A stretch of DNA of 64,000 nt from Thermoleophilum album (GTDB lineage: Bacteria > Actinomycetota > Thermoleophilia > Solirubrobacterales > Thermoleophilaceae): contig NZ_FNWJ01000002.1 of the NCBI RefSeq assembly GCF_900108055.1, forward strand, positions 840,795-904,794, given 5' to 3'. Shown here piece by piece: positions 17,745 to 27,182 of the stretch. The notes beneath the pieces were generated by a model that had not been told where the DNA came from, searched no databases, and was given only the letters and a program-made list of their open reading frames with translations. A program made the translations under genes and the position numbers. Numbering within the stretch: position 1 is the first letter of the stretch; every line of letters begins with the position of its first letter.

Positions 17745-19760
17745 GTGCGCACGGACGCGAGCACAAGAGGAGCAGCCACGGGCCCAACGGGGGCGGCCGC
17801 CGACGGGCCCGGCGAGGGCCGCAGCCGCCAACCCGCAGCCAAGGAGAGCGCGCCCCGTCTGACCGCTCGCTTCACCATTTATGTGTCGATCGCATTCGTG
17901 TTCACCGCAGGAGCGGCCGTCGTGTTGGCGGGCGGCTGGGCGACTTCGCGGGCGCGCGGTCAATCCGTCGAGCAGGCGCACCTGGTAGCTGAAGCGGTGG
18001 TTGCACCGGAGCTACGGGGCGTCGAGCTCACCCAACCGCTGCGAGGCAAGCGTCTCGCGCGCTTCGATCGCTTGGTGCGCCGGCACGCGCTCGTCAGCGG
18101 CGTGATGCGTCTCAAGCTGCACTCCCCTCGCGGCCTCGTTGTCTACTCGACGCGGCCGAACGACATCGGCGGTCGCTCCGAGCACCTTGAATCGATCCGC
18201 AAGGCGCTGCGTCGCGGTTCCGACACGCGCGTCACGGAGATCACCTGGCGCGGACGCAAGTACCGGGTGATCGAGACCTACGTGAGGGTGCGCACCCCCG
18301 ACCGCGGCGCGGCGGTGCTCGAGCTGTACCGCGATTTCGGGCCGGCGGTGGCTGCCGAGCGCCGGCAGCTAGCGGCCTACGCCGGGACCTTCGGTGCCGT
18401 GTTGTTCCTGCTCTACCTGGGCACGCTGCCGATCCTGATCCGCGCTGGACGCCGCATGCGTGAGCAGGTACGCGCGATCGAACGTCACGCCTACTACGAC
18501 CCGCTCACCGGCCTGCCCAACCGCGCCCTCTTTCGCGAGCGCATCGAGACCGCGCTGTCTGAACCCGACAGGGAGCTCGCGGTCGCCGTCGTCGACCTCG
18601 CGCGCTTCCGCGAAGTCAACGACACGCTGGGCCACCGTGCCGGCGACCGGCTGCTCAACGGTGTCGCCCGCTCGCTGCGGATGGCACTGCCCGCGCGCGA
18701 CACGGTCGCCCGGCTCGGCGAGGACGAGTTCGGCGTACTCGCCCACGACGTCAAAGGGACTGATGGCGCCGCACGACTGGCGGCACGCCTGCGCGCTGCC
18801 GTCGCCGAACCGCAGCGGATCGGCGATCTGGAGCTCGAGATGGACTGCAGCATCGGCGTCGCCCTCTACCCCGACCACGGTGCCGACGCCGACACGCTGA
18901 TTCGCTGCGCCGACATCGCCGTCAACGCCAGCGATAGCGCGGGCGAAGTGGTCGTCTACCACGACACGCTCGACGACTACTCGCCAGCGCGGCTGACGCT
19001 CGCGGCGGAGCTGCGCAAGGCGATCCAGGAAGGCGCGCTCAGTGTTCTCTACCAGCCACAGGCCGATATCGGCAGCGGCCGTATCCGCAGCTGCGAGGCG
19101 CTCGTGCGCTGGCACCATCCGGAACTCGGGCTGCTGACCCCCGATAAGTTCATTCCTCTCGCCGAGCGGACAGGACTGATCCGCGACCTCACGACCTACG
19201 TCATCCGCACAGCGCTCGCCCAGTGCCGTGAGTGGCGCGAGCGAGGAATCGAGCTGGGCGTTGCGGTCAACATCTCCGGCCAGGACCTGCTCGATACGGA
19301 GCTGCCGACGCGCGTCCACCAGTTGTTGGCGGAGATCGGCGTCGAACCACACCGCCTCGAGCTCGAAATCACCGAGAACACGGTGCTGACCGATCCCGCC
19401 CGCGCCCGCGCCGTGCTGGAGCGCTTGACCGAGCTCGGCGTCCGTGTCGCGATCGACGACTTCGGCTCCGGCAACTCCTCGCTCGGTTACCTGAAGCGCC
19501 TGCCGGTAGAGATCCTCAAGATCGACAAGTCGTTCGTGCTCGGCATGAAGCAGGACCCCGACAACGGCGTGATCGTCCGCTCGACGATCGACCTCGGCCA
19601 CAACCTCGGCCTGCGAGTGGTCGCCGAAGGCGTCGAAGACGAGTCAGCGTGGAACGCCCTCGCCGAGCTCGGCTGCGATATCGCGCAGGGTTACCTGCTC
19701 GGCAAACCCTCGCCGCCGGAAGCGATCGAGCAGCTGGTGCGCGAGCGGGCGGTGACGTGA
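17745..19760 (+). CDS. GGDEF-EAL membrane signalling protein
   Basis: A protein of 671 residues with two membrane helices (about 45-65 and 205-225) flanking an extracytoplasmic sensor loop, then GGDEF (about 250-410) and EAL (about 415-665) domains. The cyclase signature reads GEDEF in place of GGDEF and the substrate region reads DLARFREVND, so cyclase activity is doubtful. The EAL half keeps EALVRW, EITENT, DDFGSGNSS, KIDKSFV and EGVE, so it probably degrades cyclic di-GMP. The degenerate half may bind GTP as a regulator. GTG at 17745 is preceded by AAGGA. Confidence 0.9.
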   Translation: MRTDASTRGAATGPTGAAADGPGEGRSRQPAAKESAPRLTARFTIYVSIAFVFTAGAAVVLAGGWATSRARGQSVEQAHLVAEAVVAPELRGVELTQPLRGKRLARFDRLVRRHALVSGVMRLKLHSPRGLVVYSTRPNDIGGRSEHLESIRKALRRGSDTRVTEITWRGRKYRVIETYVRVRTPDRGAAVLELYRDFGPAVAAERRQLAAYAGTFGAVLFLLYLGTLPILIRAGRRMREQVRAIERHAYYDPLTGLPNRALFRERIETALSEPDRELAVAVVDLARFREVNDTLGHRAGDRLLNGVARSLRMALPARDTVARLGEDEFGVLAHDVKGTDGAARLAARLRAAVAEPQRIGDLELEMDCSIGVALYPDHGADADTLIRCADIAVNASDSAGEVVVYHDTLDDYSPARLTLAAELRKAIQEGALSVLYQPQADIGSGRIRSCEALVRWHHPELGLLTPDKFIPLAERTGLIRDLTTYVIRTALAQCREWRERGIELGVAVNISGQDLLDTELPTRVHQLLAEIGVEPHRLELEITENTVLTDPARARAVLERLTELGVRVAIDDFGSGNSSLGYLKRLPVEILKIDKSFVLGMKQDPDNGVIVRSTIDLGHNLGLRVVAEGVEDESAWNALAELGCDIAQGYLLGKPSPPEAIEQLVRERAVT

Positions 19761-19800
19761 CGCGTAGCTCAAGGCACGCGTCGATCAACGCGCACGCTGC

Positions 19801-21522
19801 TCAACGCACTTGGAAGCGCCAGACCAGCGGGCTGCGGTCGTACAGCGTGCCGGGAGCACCCGCGGCGATGGCGAAGCGGTGCAGCCCCTTGCGCAGCTTC
19901 CTGAGCGTGATCGTGCGTCCCAGCGGGCAGCGGTAGGGCGGCCGCCGGTCGAGACGGCAGAGCGCGCGATCGGCTGCGGGATCGGGAGAGTCAGCCGCGA
20001 TGCGAGCGACCGCCCCGCGCACAATCTTCGGCAACGGTGTCGCAGCCCGCGTCTCGGGCGGCACGACGGAACGCACGAAAACGTCTGCGACACCGTTGCG
20101 ATCGTCCGGAACGATCACGCCCTGGCGCGACTCGAAAGCGGCCACCCGCCCATCGCTCGAGATCGCGGGCTGCACGAGTAGCGGCGTGCGCCAGAACTCC
20201 TCGAACGGCCCCGCCGTCGGCTCGTCGAGTGTCGCCGTCCCGCCGCTTCCGATACCGCGCACGTAGACGTGCTCGCGACTGCCGAACGGCGGCGCGAGAT
20301 TCTCGGCGAACGATTGGAAGACGACCGTACGGCCGTCCCCGGAAAGCGCAGGGTTGAAGCTGTCGCTGAGACCCAGGCCGTCCTTGACGGTCCTCGATAC
20401 GAGCTCCGTGCGCCGAAGTTTGCGGTCGCGCAGAAAGACGTCGGTACGCCCGTTGATGTCGCCTCGCGCGAGGTTCGAGGCGTCGCTATCGAAGACCACG
20501 TAGCGACCGTCCGCGGAGATGTCGCAGACCTGCGCAAACGGGGGCGCCAGCGCCGCGTTCTGCTCACGCCCCGAGCTCGACACGCTGACCCGCTCGGTGC
20601 GCCGCCGCAAACGGTCGCGAACAAAGACGTCTTGTACGCGGTTGCGGTCGCCGGGCACGAGGTTCGAGGCGGCCGAGCTAAAACACACGTAGCGACCGTC
20701 CGCTGAGATCCGCGGGTTGGCGGAGTTGCCGTTGGCCTGGCGACCAGAGCTGGACACGCTAACCCGCTCCAGCGCACCGCTCAGCCGGTCGAACACGAAC
20801 ACGTCGGTCTTGCGGTTGGTGTCACCGGGCACGAGGTTCGAGGCGGCTGAAGCAAAGGCCACAAAGCGCCCATCGGCTGAGACGTCCGGCTGGAAGGAGT
20901 CGCCGTCGGGAGCCGCGCCACCCAGCGCTCGACTCGCTAGCTCCGGCGACCCGCCGCGCTTGCGCACGATCACCAGCGTCTTCTTCGTTGGCGGCAGCGG
21001 CACGAGATTGTCGGCGGCGGTGACGAACGCCACCACCGTCCCGTCGGCGCTGATCGAGGGGGTCGCCGAGACGCCGTTCGCCTGGCTTCCGTCGGCCGCC
21101 GTCGAGACCAGCTCCGCGCGGCGCGACCGCAGATCGAAGACGTAAACGTCGCGCAGGCCGTTGGTGTCTTCGGGTCCGAAGTTCGAAGCGTCGCTGGCGA
21201 ACGCGATCACGCTGCCGTCAGCCGACAAGGCAGGCTCACCGCTCGCCCCGTTCGGTTCGGCGCCGGCAGGCGCGACGCGCACCAGCGTGCCGCCCCCGGG
21301 AAGCTCATCGGCGGCCGCGACGACCGGCGCGACCGCCAGCAGCGCAGCGCCCAAGCCAACCGAAAGGGCCCCGATGCGTGCTCTGAGTAACTGCGCTCGA
21401 GCATGGTCGCGGGCCTGCTCCAGAGCATGCGATCCGGCTTGCCTGAATCGCCGTTCGCGAGAACGCGAGCGCCACCCGATGGCGATCGCAAACACCCGGC
21501 GCGCCTCCCTGCCGCCCATCAA
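19801..21522 (-). CDS. Secreted PD40/TolB-like beta-propeller protein
   Basis: A protein of 573 residues with a signal segment at about 50-72 and at least six repeats of the form SADGRYVAFASDASNL-x-x-GDTN-x-x-TDVFV, each a propeller blade. A C-terminal domain (about 480-573) has two cysteines and resembles an Ig-like module. The role is probably in binding at the cell surface. The two-residue MM start at 21522 gives a long basic leader; a later start would give a tidier signal peptide. It ends 40 bases from the GGDEF-EAL gene. Confidence 0.8.
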   Translation of the reverse strand: MMGGREARRVFAIAIGWRSRSRERRFRQAGSHALEQARDHARAQLLRARIGALSVGLGAALLAVAPVVAAADELPGGGTLVRVAPAGAEPNGASGEPALSADGSVIAFASDASNFGPEDTNGLRDVYVFDLRSRRAELVSTAADGSQANGVSATPSISADGTVVAFVTAADNLVPLPPTKKTLVIVRKRGGSPELASRALGGAAPDGDSFQPDVSADGRFVAFASAASNLVPGDTNRKTDVFVFDRLSGALERVSVSSSGRQANGNSANPRISADGRYVCFSSAASNLVPGDRNRVQDVFVRDRLRRRTERVSVSSSGREQNAALAPPFAQVCDISADGRYVVFDSDASNLARGDINGRTDVFLRDRKLRRTELVSRTVKDGLGLSDSFNPALSGDGRTVVFQSFAENLAPPFGSREHVYVRGIGSGGTATLDEPTAGPFEEFWRTPLLVQPAISSDGRVAAFESRQGVIVPDDRNGVADVFVRSVVPPETRAATPLPKIVRGAVARIAADSPDPAADRALCRLDRRPPYRCPLGRTITLRKLRKGLHRFAIAAGAPGTLYDRSPLVWRFQVR

Positions 21523-21548
21523 TCTCGATGGTAGGAAGGATCCGCGCG

Positions 21549-21584
21549 AGCTGCGCCGCTAGTGGCGCCGCTAGCTGCGCCGCT
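21549..21584. repeat. Three tandem 12-base units
   Basis: The unit AGCTGCGCCGCT occurs three times in a row; the middle copy differs at two bases. It lies in the divergent gap between the PD40 gene and the LPFTG gene. No function can be assigned. Confidence 0.65.
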
Positions 21585-21742
21585 GATCGCGCGGGCGGTG
21601 GCGCGGCGAGCGCTCGGGTATCGGCTGGCGCGAGCGACGGTTCGCGGTTACCATCGTTCGCAAGCCGCCTTTACGGCAGGGGTCAAATTGGAAAGGCGAG
21701 CGTCGGCACCCGGAAGGTGCCGGCGAAGGGAGGACTTAGCGG

Positions 21743-23464
21743 ATGCCTGGGAAACATGCGCGACCACGGCGCCAGCGTGCGGCTGCTTACGCCTATGCGG
21801 CGATCGCGATCGCGGCGGCCGCGCTGGCCGGCGCCACCAGCGCCAGTGCGAGCAGCTTCGACGGTTTGAACCTCGGTCTGCCGGGCCGCTCCTCGGCGCA
21901 GCCGGCGAAGCCGGCGCCCTCGGCGAGCGAGCTGCCGCGGACCGCCCAGCAACGGATCGTGACGCCGGCGCAGCCCGCGCAGGCGCCCACGGCCGGCGCG
22001 ACACCGCCGCCGCTCCACGGCACCAACCCGCACGCGCAGGGCACTGTCCTGTCGCTCGATCTCCAACCGAAGCCGGACCGACCGTTCGCCGGTGATCCGA
22101 CCGGCACGGCCAACGGCGAGGAAGTCGTCGTCGGGCGCTCGCGAGCGGACCGCGCCGAAGACGGGAGCTACCGCGGGCACGTGACCGTGCTCGCGCTCTT
22201 CGGCAACGAGATCGTCGGCGTTTCGACCAAGCAGGGCGAGTCCCGTTCCGGGCCCCTCGACCCGGTGCAGAAGAACCTGCTCGACCAGGTCTGCCAGCAA
22301 AGCATGGGTCTCATCTGCCTCCAGGTAGCGAAGGTCGATTCGAGCTCCGACGCCAACGGCTCGCGCAACGAGTTCGCTCTCGCGCGCGCCAAAGTCGGGG
22401 TGCAGGGCGCACCGGTGCTCGACCTCGGGCTCGCCGAGTCGCAGGCGTCGCTCAGCGCCGATCGCACCACCGGCTGCGAGACCGCCGAGGGTTCGTCGCG
22501 TCTGGCGAGCATCGGCCTTGGTGGGCAGCTCTCGGTCGAAGGTCTCTCCTCGCTCAGTCGCTCGCGCTCGTGCGCTGATGGGACGCAGGAGCAAGGCAAC
22601 CAGTCAACAGTCGCCAAGATCAACACTCCCGCTGGCGACCTCGTACAGCAGCTCGACGGCGTGCTCGGGCAGTTGCTCGGCGCGATCAGCGGGGGCGGAG
22701 GCGGCGGCCAGCAGCTACCGATCGACCCCGGTCAGCTCAACCAGCTGTGCCAGCAGGCAAGCCAGATACCGCTGCTCGGCCCGAGCCTCAGCCAGGGCTG
22801 CACGCAGCTAGTGCAGACGATCCAGGGCGGCTCGGGCGGCGGTGGCGGCTCGCAGCCGAATCCGCTCACCGACCTGCTGACCGCACTGCTCGGCGACGTG
22901 CGCGGTTGCCTGCAAGGCACACCCAACGCCCAGGCGGGGCTGCCGCCGCTGCTCACGCTGACCTGCCACGCCAACGACTCGAACGGCGCGCAGGCGGCGT
23001 CACCGTACGGCGTCCGCGAGGCATTGGCGGTGACGCTGCTCGGCGGGCAGACCCAGAACCCGTTCGCCGAAGTGCCGGTGCTCGGTCAGATCGTCGGGCA
23101 GCTGATCGGCGCAGCTCCGCAGGCCGGGCTGGTGCGGCTGGCGCTGGCCCAGGCGGAGTCCAAGGCGGCACCGGTGGCGGTGGCGAGCGCTCCGCCCAGC
23201 CAGCAGCAAGCGCAGCAGATCCAGTCGCCGCAGTCGCCGCAGTCGCTGCCGACCCCGACGCCGGTCGCCGAACAGGTGCCCGAGCTCGGTGAGCGGCCCC
23301 AGGCGGTGCCGGCAGTGGAGCGGCGTCCGGTCCGGCCGGCGCGAGCGCGGATCGCCGGCAAGGAGCTGCCGTTCACCGGTCTCGAAGTCGCGTTGATCGC
23401 GGCAGCGGGTCTGCTGACGCTGACCGGTGGACTCGCCCTGCGGCGACTCGTACCGGCCAGCTAG
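21743..23464 (+). CDS. LPFTG cell-wall-anchored surface protein
   Basis: A protein of 573 residues with an N-terminal signal peptide (about 10-38) and a sortase sorting signal at the end: LPFTG at about 542-546, a hydrophobic helix and a short tail with two arginines. The body is rich in Gly, Gln and Pro, has scattered cysteine pairs and Gly loops, and matches no domain I know. A strong GGGAGGA ribosome site precedes ATG at 21743. No sortase gene is in the window. Three more envelope-type genes follow on the same strand in close order. Confidence 0.85.
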   Translation: MPGKHARPRRQRAAAYAYAAIAIAAAALAGATSASASSFDGLNLGLPGRSSAQPAKPAPSASELPRTAQQRIVTPAQPAQAPTAGATPPPLHGTNPHAQGTVLSLDLQPKPDRPFAGDPTGTANGEEVVVGRSRADRAEDGSYRGHVTVLALFGNEIVGVSTKQGESRSGPLDPVQKNLLDQVCQQSMGLICLQVAKVDSSSDANGSRNEFALARAKVGVQGAPVLDLGLAESQASLSADRTTGCETAEGSSRLASIGLGGQLSVEGLSSLSRSRSCADGTQEQGNQSTVAKINTPAGDLVQQLDGVLGQLLGAISGGGGGGQQLPIDPGQLNQLCQQASQIPLLGPSLSQGCTQLVQTIQGGSGGGGGSQPNPLTDLLTALLGDVRGCLQGTPNAQAGLPPLLTLTCHANDSNGAQAASPYGVREALAVTLLGGQTQNPFAEVPVLGQIVGQLIGAAPQAGLVRLALAQAESKAAPVAVASAPPSQQQAQQIQSPQSPQSLPTPTPVAEQVPELGERPQAVPAVERRPVRPARARIAGKELPFTGLEVALIAAAGLLTLTGGLALRRLVPAS

Positions 23465-23473
23465 CGGAGGGTC

Positions 23474-24061
23474 ATGCGGGCGCTCGCCGTGCAGTTGCCG
23501 CGCCCCTCGGTAAGGGCGGTCGTGATCGCGGCTGCGGTGGCCACGATGGCCACCGCAGCCGTCGCGCTGCTGATCGACTCCGGCGGCAACGAGCAGGCGA
23601 GCCAGGCCCCGCGCATCTCCTACGCGCCGGCACCGCCGCCGCCCGGCTGGAAGGCGCTGCGGCTGCCGGGAGCGGCGCGCCAGGCGTTCGTACCGGGGGC
23701 TTGGCGCACGACCGAGCGGGACGGGGTGGTCAGCGCCTTCGCGCCCGATCGGACCGTGCTCGTGGCGGTCGCGGCAACGCGCGCCCGCGGCGATCAGCTA
23801 GCGGCAGCGGTGCGTGAGCTGCGGCGTCGCTACGCCGCGGCGCGCCCGAGCGCCGAGGCGCTGTTGCGAATCGCCGGGTTACCGGCCGTCGCCGTCGAGG
23901 TCGCGCTGCGCACCACACGCGGCCAGCGGCTGCGGGCGCTGGTGATCAGCGCCCGCGGCCGGCGTGACCGCTACCTGATCGAGGCGTTCACGCGCAGCTC
24001 CGCGCCGCAGCCAAGGATTCGTGAGCTGCGTCGCGTCCTCGCCACCTTCCGCCTGAGGTGA
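23474..24061 (+). CDS. Single-pass membrane protein of unknown function
   Basis: A protein of 195 residues with one N-terminal membrane helix (about 15-34) and an external domain of alternating strands and helices. The pattern is loosely like actinobacterial LpqN-type lipoproteins, but it has no lipobox. It starts nine bases after the LPFTG gene and its stop overlaps the start of the PKD gene, so the three are probably one transcript. I do not recognise the family with confidence. Confidence 0.65.
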   Translation: MRALAVQLPRPSVRAVVIAAAVATMATAAVALLIDSGGNEQASQAPRISYAPAPPPPGWKALRLPGAARQAFVPGAWRTTERDGVVSAFAPDRTVLVAVAATRARGDQLAAAVRELRRRYAAARPSAEALLRIAGLPAVAVEVALRTTRGQRLRALVISARGRRDRYLIEAFTRSSAPQPRIRELRRVLATFRLR

Positions 24062-25425
24062 TGACAATGCCGGCGAAGGCGAAGGGACTCGCCGCTGCCG
24101 TCGTTTTAGCCGCCGCCTTGGCGACGCCTGGAAACGCCCTGGCGGCGAGCTTCATCAGCGGGCCACCGCCCTTCTCTAACTCCCCCGACGCCACCTTCGA
24201 GTGGCGGTCCGGAGGCGGCCTCGTGCTTGGTCACGAGTGCCGGATCGACGGCACGCGCGTGGACTGCCAGCCCCCGACAACAACCTTGCGTGGGCTGCCC
24301 GACGGCGAGCACGTGTTCACGATCAAGGATCAAGGGCTCTTCACCGACGGACCGGTCTCCTGGCGCTGGACGATCGATACGCAACCACCCGAGACGTCGT
24401 TCGGCGCGACGCCGCCGGCCTACGGGGAGTCTCGCGAAGCGCGCTTCGAGCTGCGCTCCAATGAACAAGGGGTGCGCTTCGAGTGCCGTTTGGAAGGGCA
24501 ATCGTTCAGCGCCTGCGACGCGACGGTCACGCGCACTGTCGACTACGGGCTGCACACCTTCGAGGCACGGGCGATCGACCGCGCCGGCAATGTCGACCCG
24601 ACACCCGCCCGCTACTCGTGGTTCGTGGCGCCGCCTGCACCACCTAATCTCGGCGGGGTCGGCGGCGGTACCGGTTCGAGCGGTACCGGTAGCGGTGGCG
24701 CCGGTAACGGTGGCGGCCCCGCTGGCAGCGTGCTCTTGCGACCACCCGAAGCGACGCTGCGCATCATTGGTTCGCGCACCGCGCGCCAAGGACGCGCACT
24801 GCGGTTCGACGCCGGCGGTTCGCGCGCCGCGGCCGCACGCATCGTGATCTACCGCTTCGAATGGGGCGACGGCACGGCCGACACCACCTACCAGCCACGC
24901 GCGATCCACGCGTAGCGGCGGCCCGGTACCTACCGCGTGCGGGTGACGGTGATCGACGCCCTTGGTCTGCGGGCGTCGTCGGACACTGTGCGAGTGCTCG
25001 TAATCGATGGTGAGCCGCCGACCGTGGCGGTCACTACTCCACGCCCCGGCGGACGACTCCGGATGGGCCGCGTGGGTGCTCGCCTCACCGGAACCGCGAT
25101 CGATCGATCGGGCGTGCGCGCGGTCGAGCTCGCCATGCACCTCGTAGCGACCGCCGGCTTCCGCCAGCAGGCCGGGGCGCCACTATGCGCCTGGTACGAC
25201 GGGAAACGTGGATTCAAGGTTCGCTCGTGCGCGCGACCCGTCTGGTTCCGGGCCGAAGTGCGCAAGGGGCGCTGGTCGTTCACAATCCCTCGGAGCGCCA
25301 GGATCTTCGCGGGCACCTGGGTGTTGCGGATCCGCGCGCGCGATCGTCTGGGTAACGTCGCTGACGATTTCTCGCTCCGTAAGCGGACGCTAGTGCCGTT
25401 CGAACTGCTGCCTTACCGGCGGTGA
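24058..25425 (+). pseudogene. Secreted PKD-domain protein broken by in-frame TAG
   Basis: One frame runs from GTG at 24058 to the stop at 25423-25425, but a TAG at 24913-24915 interrupts it. The upstream part has a signal peptide, Ig-like modules with cysteine pairs (FECRLEGQSFSAC) and the start of a PKD domain (FEWGDGTADTTYQ). The downstream part begins RRPGTYRVRVTVIDALG, the expected second half of that same PKD domain. The usual residue at the stop is tyrosine, so TAC or TAT to TAG is the simplest reading. The last 90 residues form another Ig-like module. The end overlaps the kelch gene by four bases (GTGA), as in an intact operon. Confidence 0.85.
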
Positions 25426-26975
25426 CGACGGTGGACGCGAACGCGACGCGCGCGACTCTCGTGGCGCTACTGCCGTTTTCCTGGCGGTGGAGCGCAAGCC
25501 GCGGGGCGTGCGCGAAGCTGCTCTCGGCAGTGTTGACGGCAGCGCTCACTTGGCTCGGCGCGTTCGCCGGGCCCGGGTACGCCGCTTCCGTGCCGCGTGG
25601 CGCTTTCTTCACGACGGCGCCGCTGCCGCGGCCGGTGATGCTCACCGAGGCGGCGGTGCTGGCCGACGGCCGCGTTTTGGTAGCGGGCGGCTTCTCCGAG
25701 GGCGGCGGAACCGCCACGGCCGCACTTTTCGAGCCCCGCTCGCGGCGCTGGTTGCCGACCGGTCGGCTTGCCGTGGGGCGCTTCGCGCACACCGTCACGG
25801 CGCTGCCGGACGGCGGCGCGCTGGTCTGCGGGGGCTCCTCGGTCGCCGGGCCGCAGGCCGGTTACCTCAACAGTTGCGAACGCTTCGACCCTGCGGCCGG
25901 CCACTTCGGACTAGCACCGGCTTTACCGGGTCCGCGGGCGAACCACGCAGCGGTGCTGGTCCCAAACGGGCCGTCGGGTGCACCGGCGGTGGTCATAACC
26001 GGCGGGCTCACACGCTCGACACCAGCCCTCACGACAGTCGACGCCTTGACCGTCGGAGCGGCGGCCTGGCAGCCGCTGATGGCGCTTGAGAACGGCCGCT
26101 ACCACCATACGGCGACGGTGCTGCCGGATGGCCGCGTGCTGGTGGTCGGGGGCGAGCGCACCGATCGCGACACGCCGCTGTTCTCGGCTGAGCTCGTTGA
26201 TCCGCGCAGCGGCCGCAGCGAAGTCGTCGCACCGACCGCGACGCCGCGCGTCAACCACATCGCCGTGTTGCTGCGCGACGGACGTGTTCTGGTCGCGGGC
26301 GGCGGCACCTTCGCAACCGGCTTCCTGCGCAGCGCCGAGATCTTCGATCCGCGCACGCTCAGCTGGCGCGAAGCCGCGCCGATGCTGCACGCGCGTGGCT
26401 ACGCGCAAGCAACACGGCTGAGCGACGGGCGGGTATTGGTCGTGGGCGGATTCAGCAACGACGGAGACCTCCCAGAAGCCGAGATCTACGACCCGCAGCG
26501 CAACCGCTGGACGGTCGTGCCCGAGCGCCCAAGGCCGCGCGCGCGGGGCATCGTTGCGGCGCTCGCCGACGGACGCGTGCTGTTGGCCGGTGGCCAGCGC
26601 GCGAGCGGCCAGCTGCTGCGCGACAGCGAGCTCTTCGATCCGCTCGCAACCGCCCGGCTCGCGGAACTTGTCGCGCCGCGCCGAGCGCACGCCGGCCGCA
26701 CCGTCGCGATCCGCTACTGGAGCGGCAGTGCAGGACCGACGACGATCGACCTGCTCGCGATCCGCAAGCCGCCCCGGGGACGTTGCCCGAACCTCACTGG
26801 CCCGTGCGAGCTACGCCGGCTGGTGCTGCGCTTGCGGGTGCGCGATGGCGTCGGTCGCCGGCTGCACAAGCTGCCGCTTGCCCGCCGTGGTCGCGCGTTA
26901 GCGCCGGGACGTTACGAGCTGAGGGTGCGTCACGCTGGCCGCGAGGCGAGCGTGCGGCTTGCGATCACTCGCTGA
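25422..26975 (+). CDS. Secreted kelch-repeat beta-propeller protein
   Basis: A protein of 517 residues with a membrane or signal segment at about 25-52. Six kelch blades follow, each with the pattern DGRVLVVGG and a downstream aromatic-containing strand such as EIFDPRTLSW. The fold is like galactose oxidase, but no copper ligands are evident. A C-terminal Ig-like domain (about 415-517) ends the protein. GTG at 25422 overlaps the stop of the PKD gene by four bases, so the pair is coupled. The role is likely binding of a surface or extracellular ligand. Confidence 0.85.
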   Translation: MTTVDANATRATLVALLPFSWRWSASRGACAKLLSAVLTAALTWLGAFAGPGYAASVPRGAFFTTAPLPRPVMLTEAAVLADGRVLVAGGFSEGGGTATAALFEPRSRRWLPTGRLAVGRFAHTVTALPDGGALVCGGSSVAGPQAGYLNSCERFDPAAGHFGLAPALPGPRANHAAVLVPNGPSGAPAVVITGGLTRSTPALTTVDALTVGAAAWQPLMALENGRYHHTATVLPDGRVLVVGGERTDRDTPLFSAELVDPRSGRSEVVAPTATPRVNHIAVLLRDGRVLVAGGGTFATGFLRSAEIFDPRTLSWREAAPMLHARGYAQATRLSDGRVLVVGGFSNDGDLPEAEIYDPQRNRWTVVPERPRPRARGIVAALADGRVLLAGGQRASGQLLRDSELFDPLATARLAELVAPRRAHAGRTVAIRYWSGSAGPTTIDLLAIRKPPRGRCPNLTGPCELRRLVLRLRVRDGVGRRLHKLPLARRGRALAPGRYELRVRHAGREASVRLAITR

Positions 26976-27086
26976 GCAACCGGGGCGCGGTTCGCTGTGG
27001 CCGGCTGTGTGACCAGACGCGCCGCCGGCTGCACCACACCGCAGCCGGGTCGCGCCTTGAAGTCCGACTGAGCCGTGAATAAGGTC

Positions 27087-27140
27087 CCTCAAACGCTCGT
27101 CCCGGGAGCAGCGCCTCAAACGCTCGCCCCGGGAGCGGCG
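27087..27140. repeat. Tandem 27-base duplication in leader of lipase-like gene
   Basis: Two adjacent 27-base units beginning CCTCAAACGCTCG differ at only two positions. They lie 43 bases before the ATG at 27183, in the leader region of that gene, and are open in its frame. Confidence 0.8.
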
Positions 27141-27182
27141 TCCCCCTTCCCCTACGCACCACCGCAACAGGAGGGTCCTCGG

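Noticed and set aside
18369..19601. A 410-codon minus-strand frame opposite the GGDEF-EAL gene
   Set aside because: It mirrors a recognised gene; its sequence has no domain and reflects GC-rich codon shadowing.
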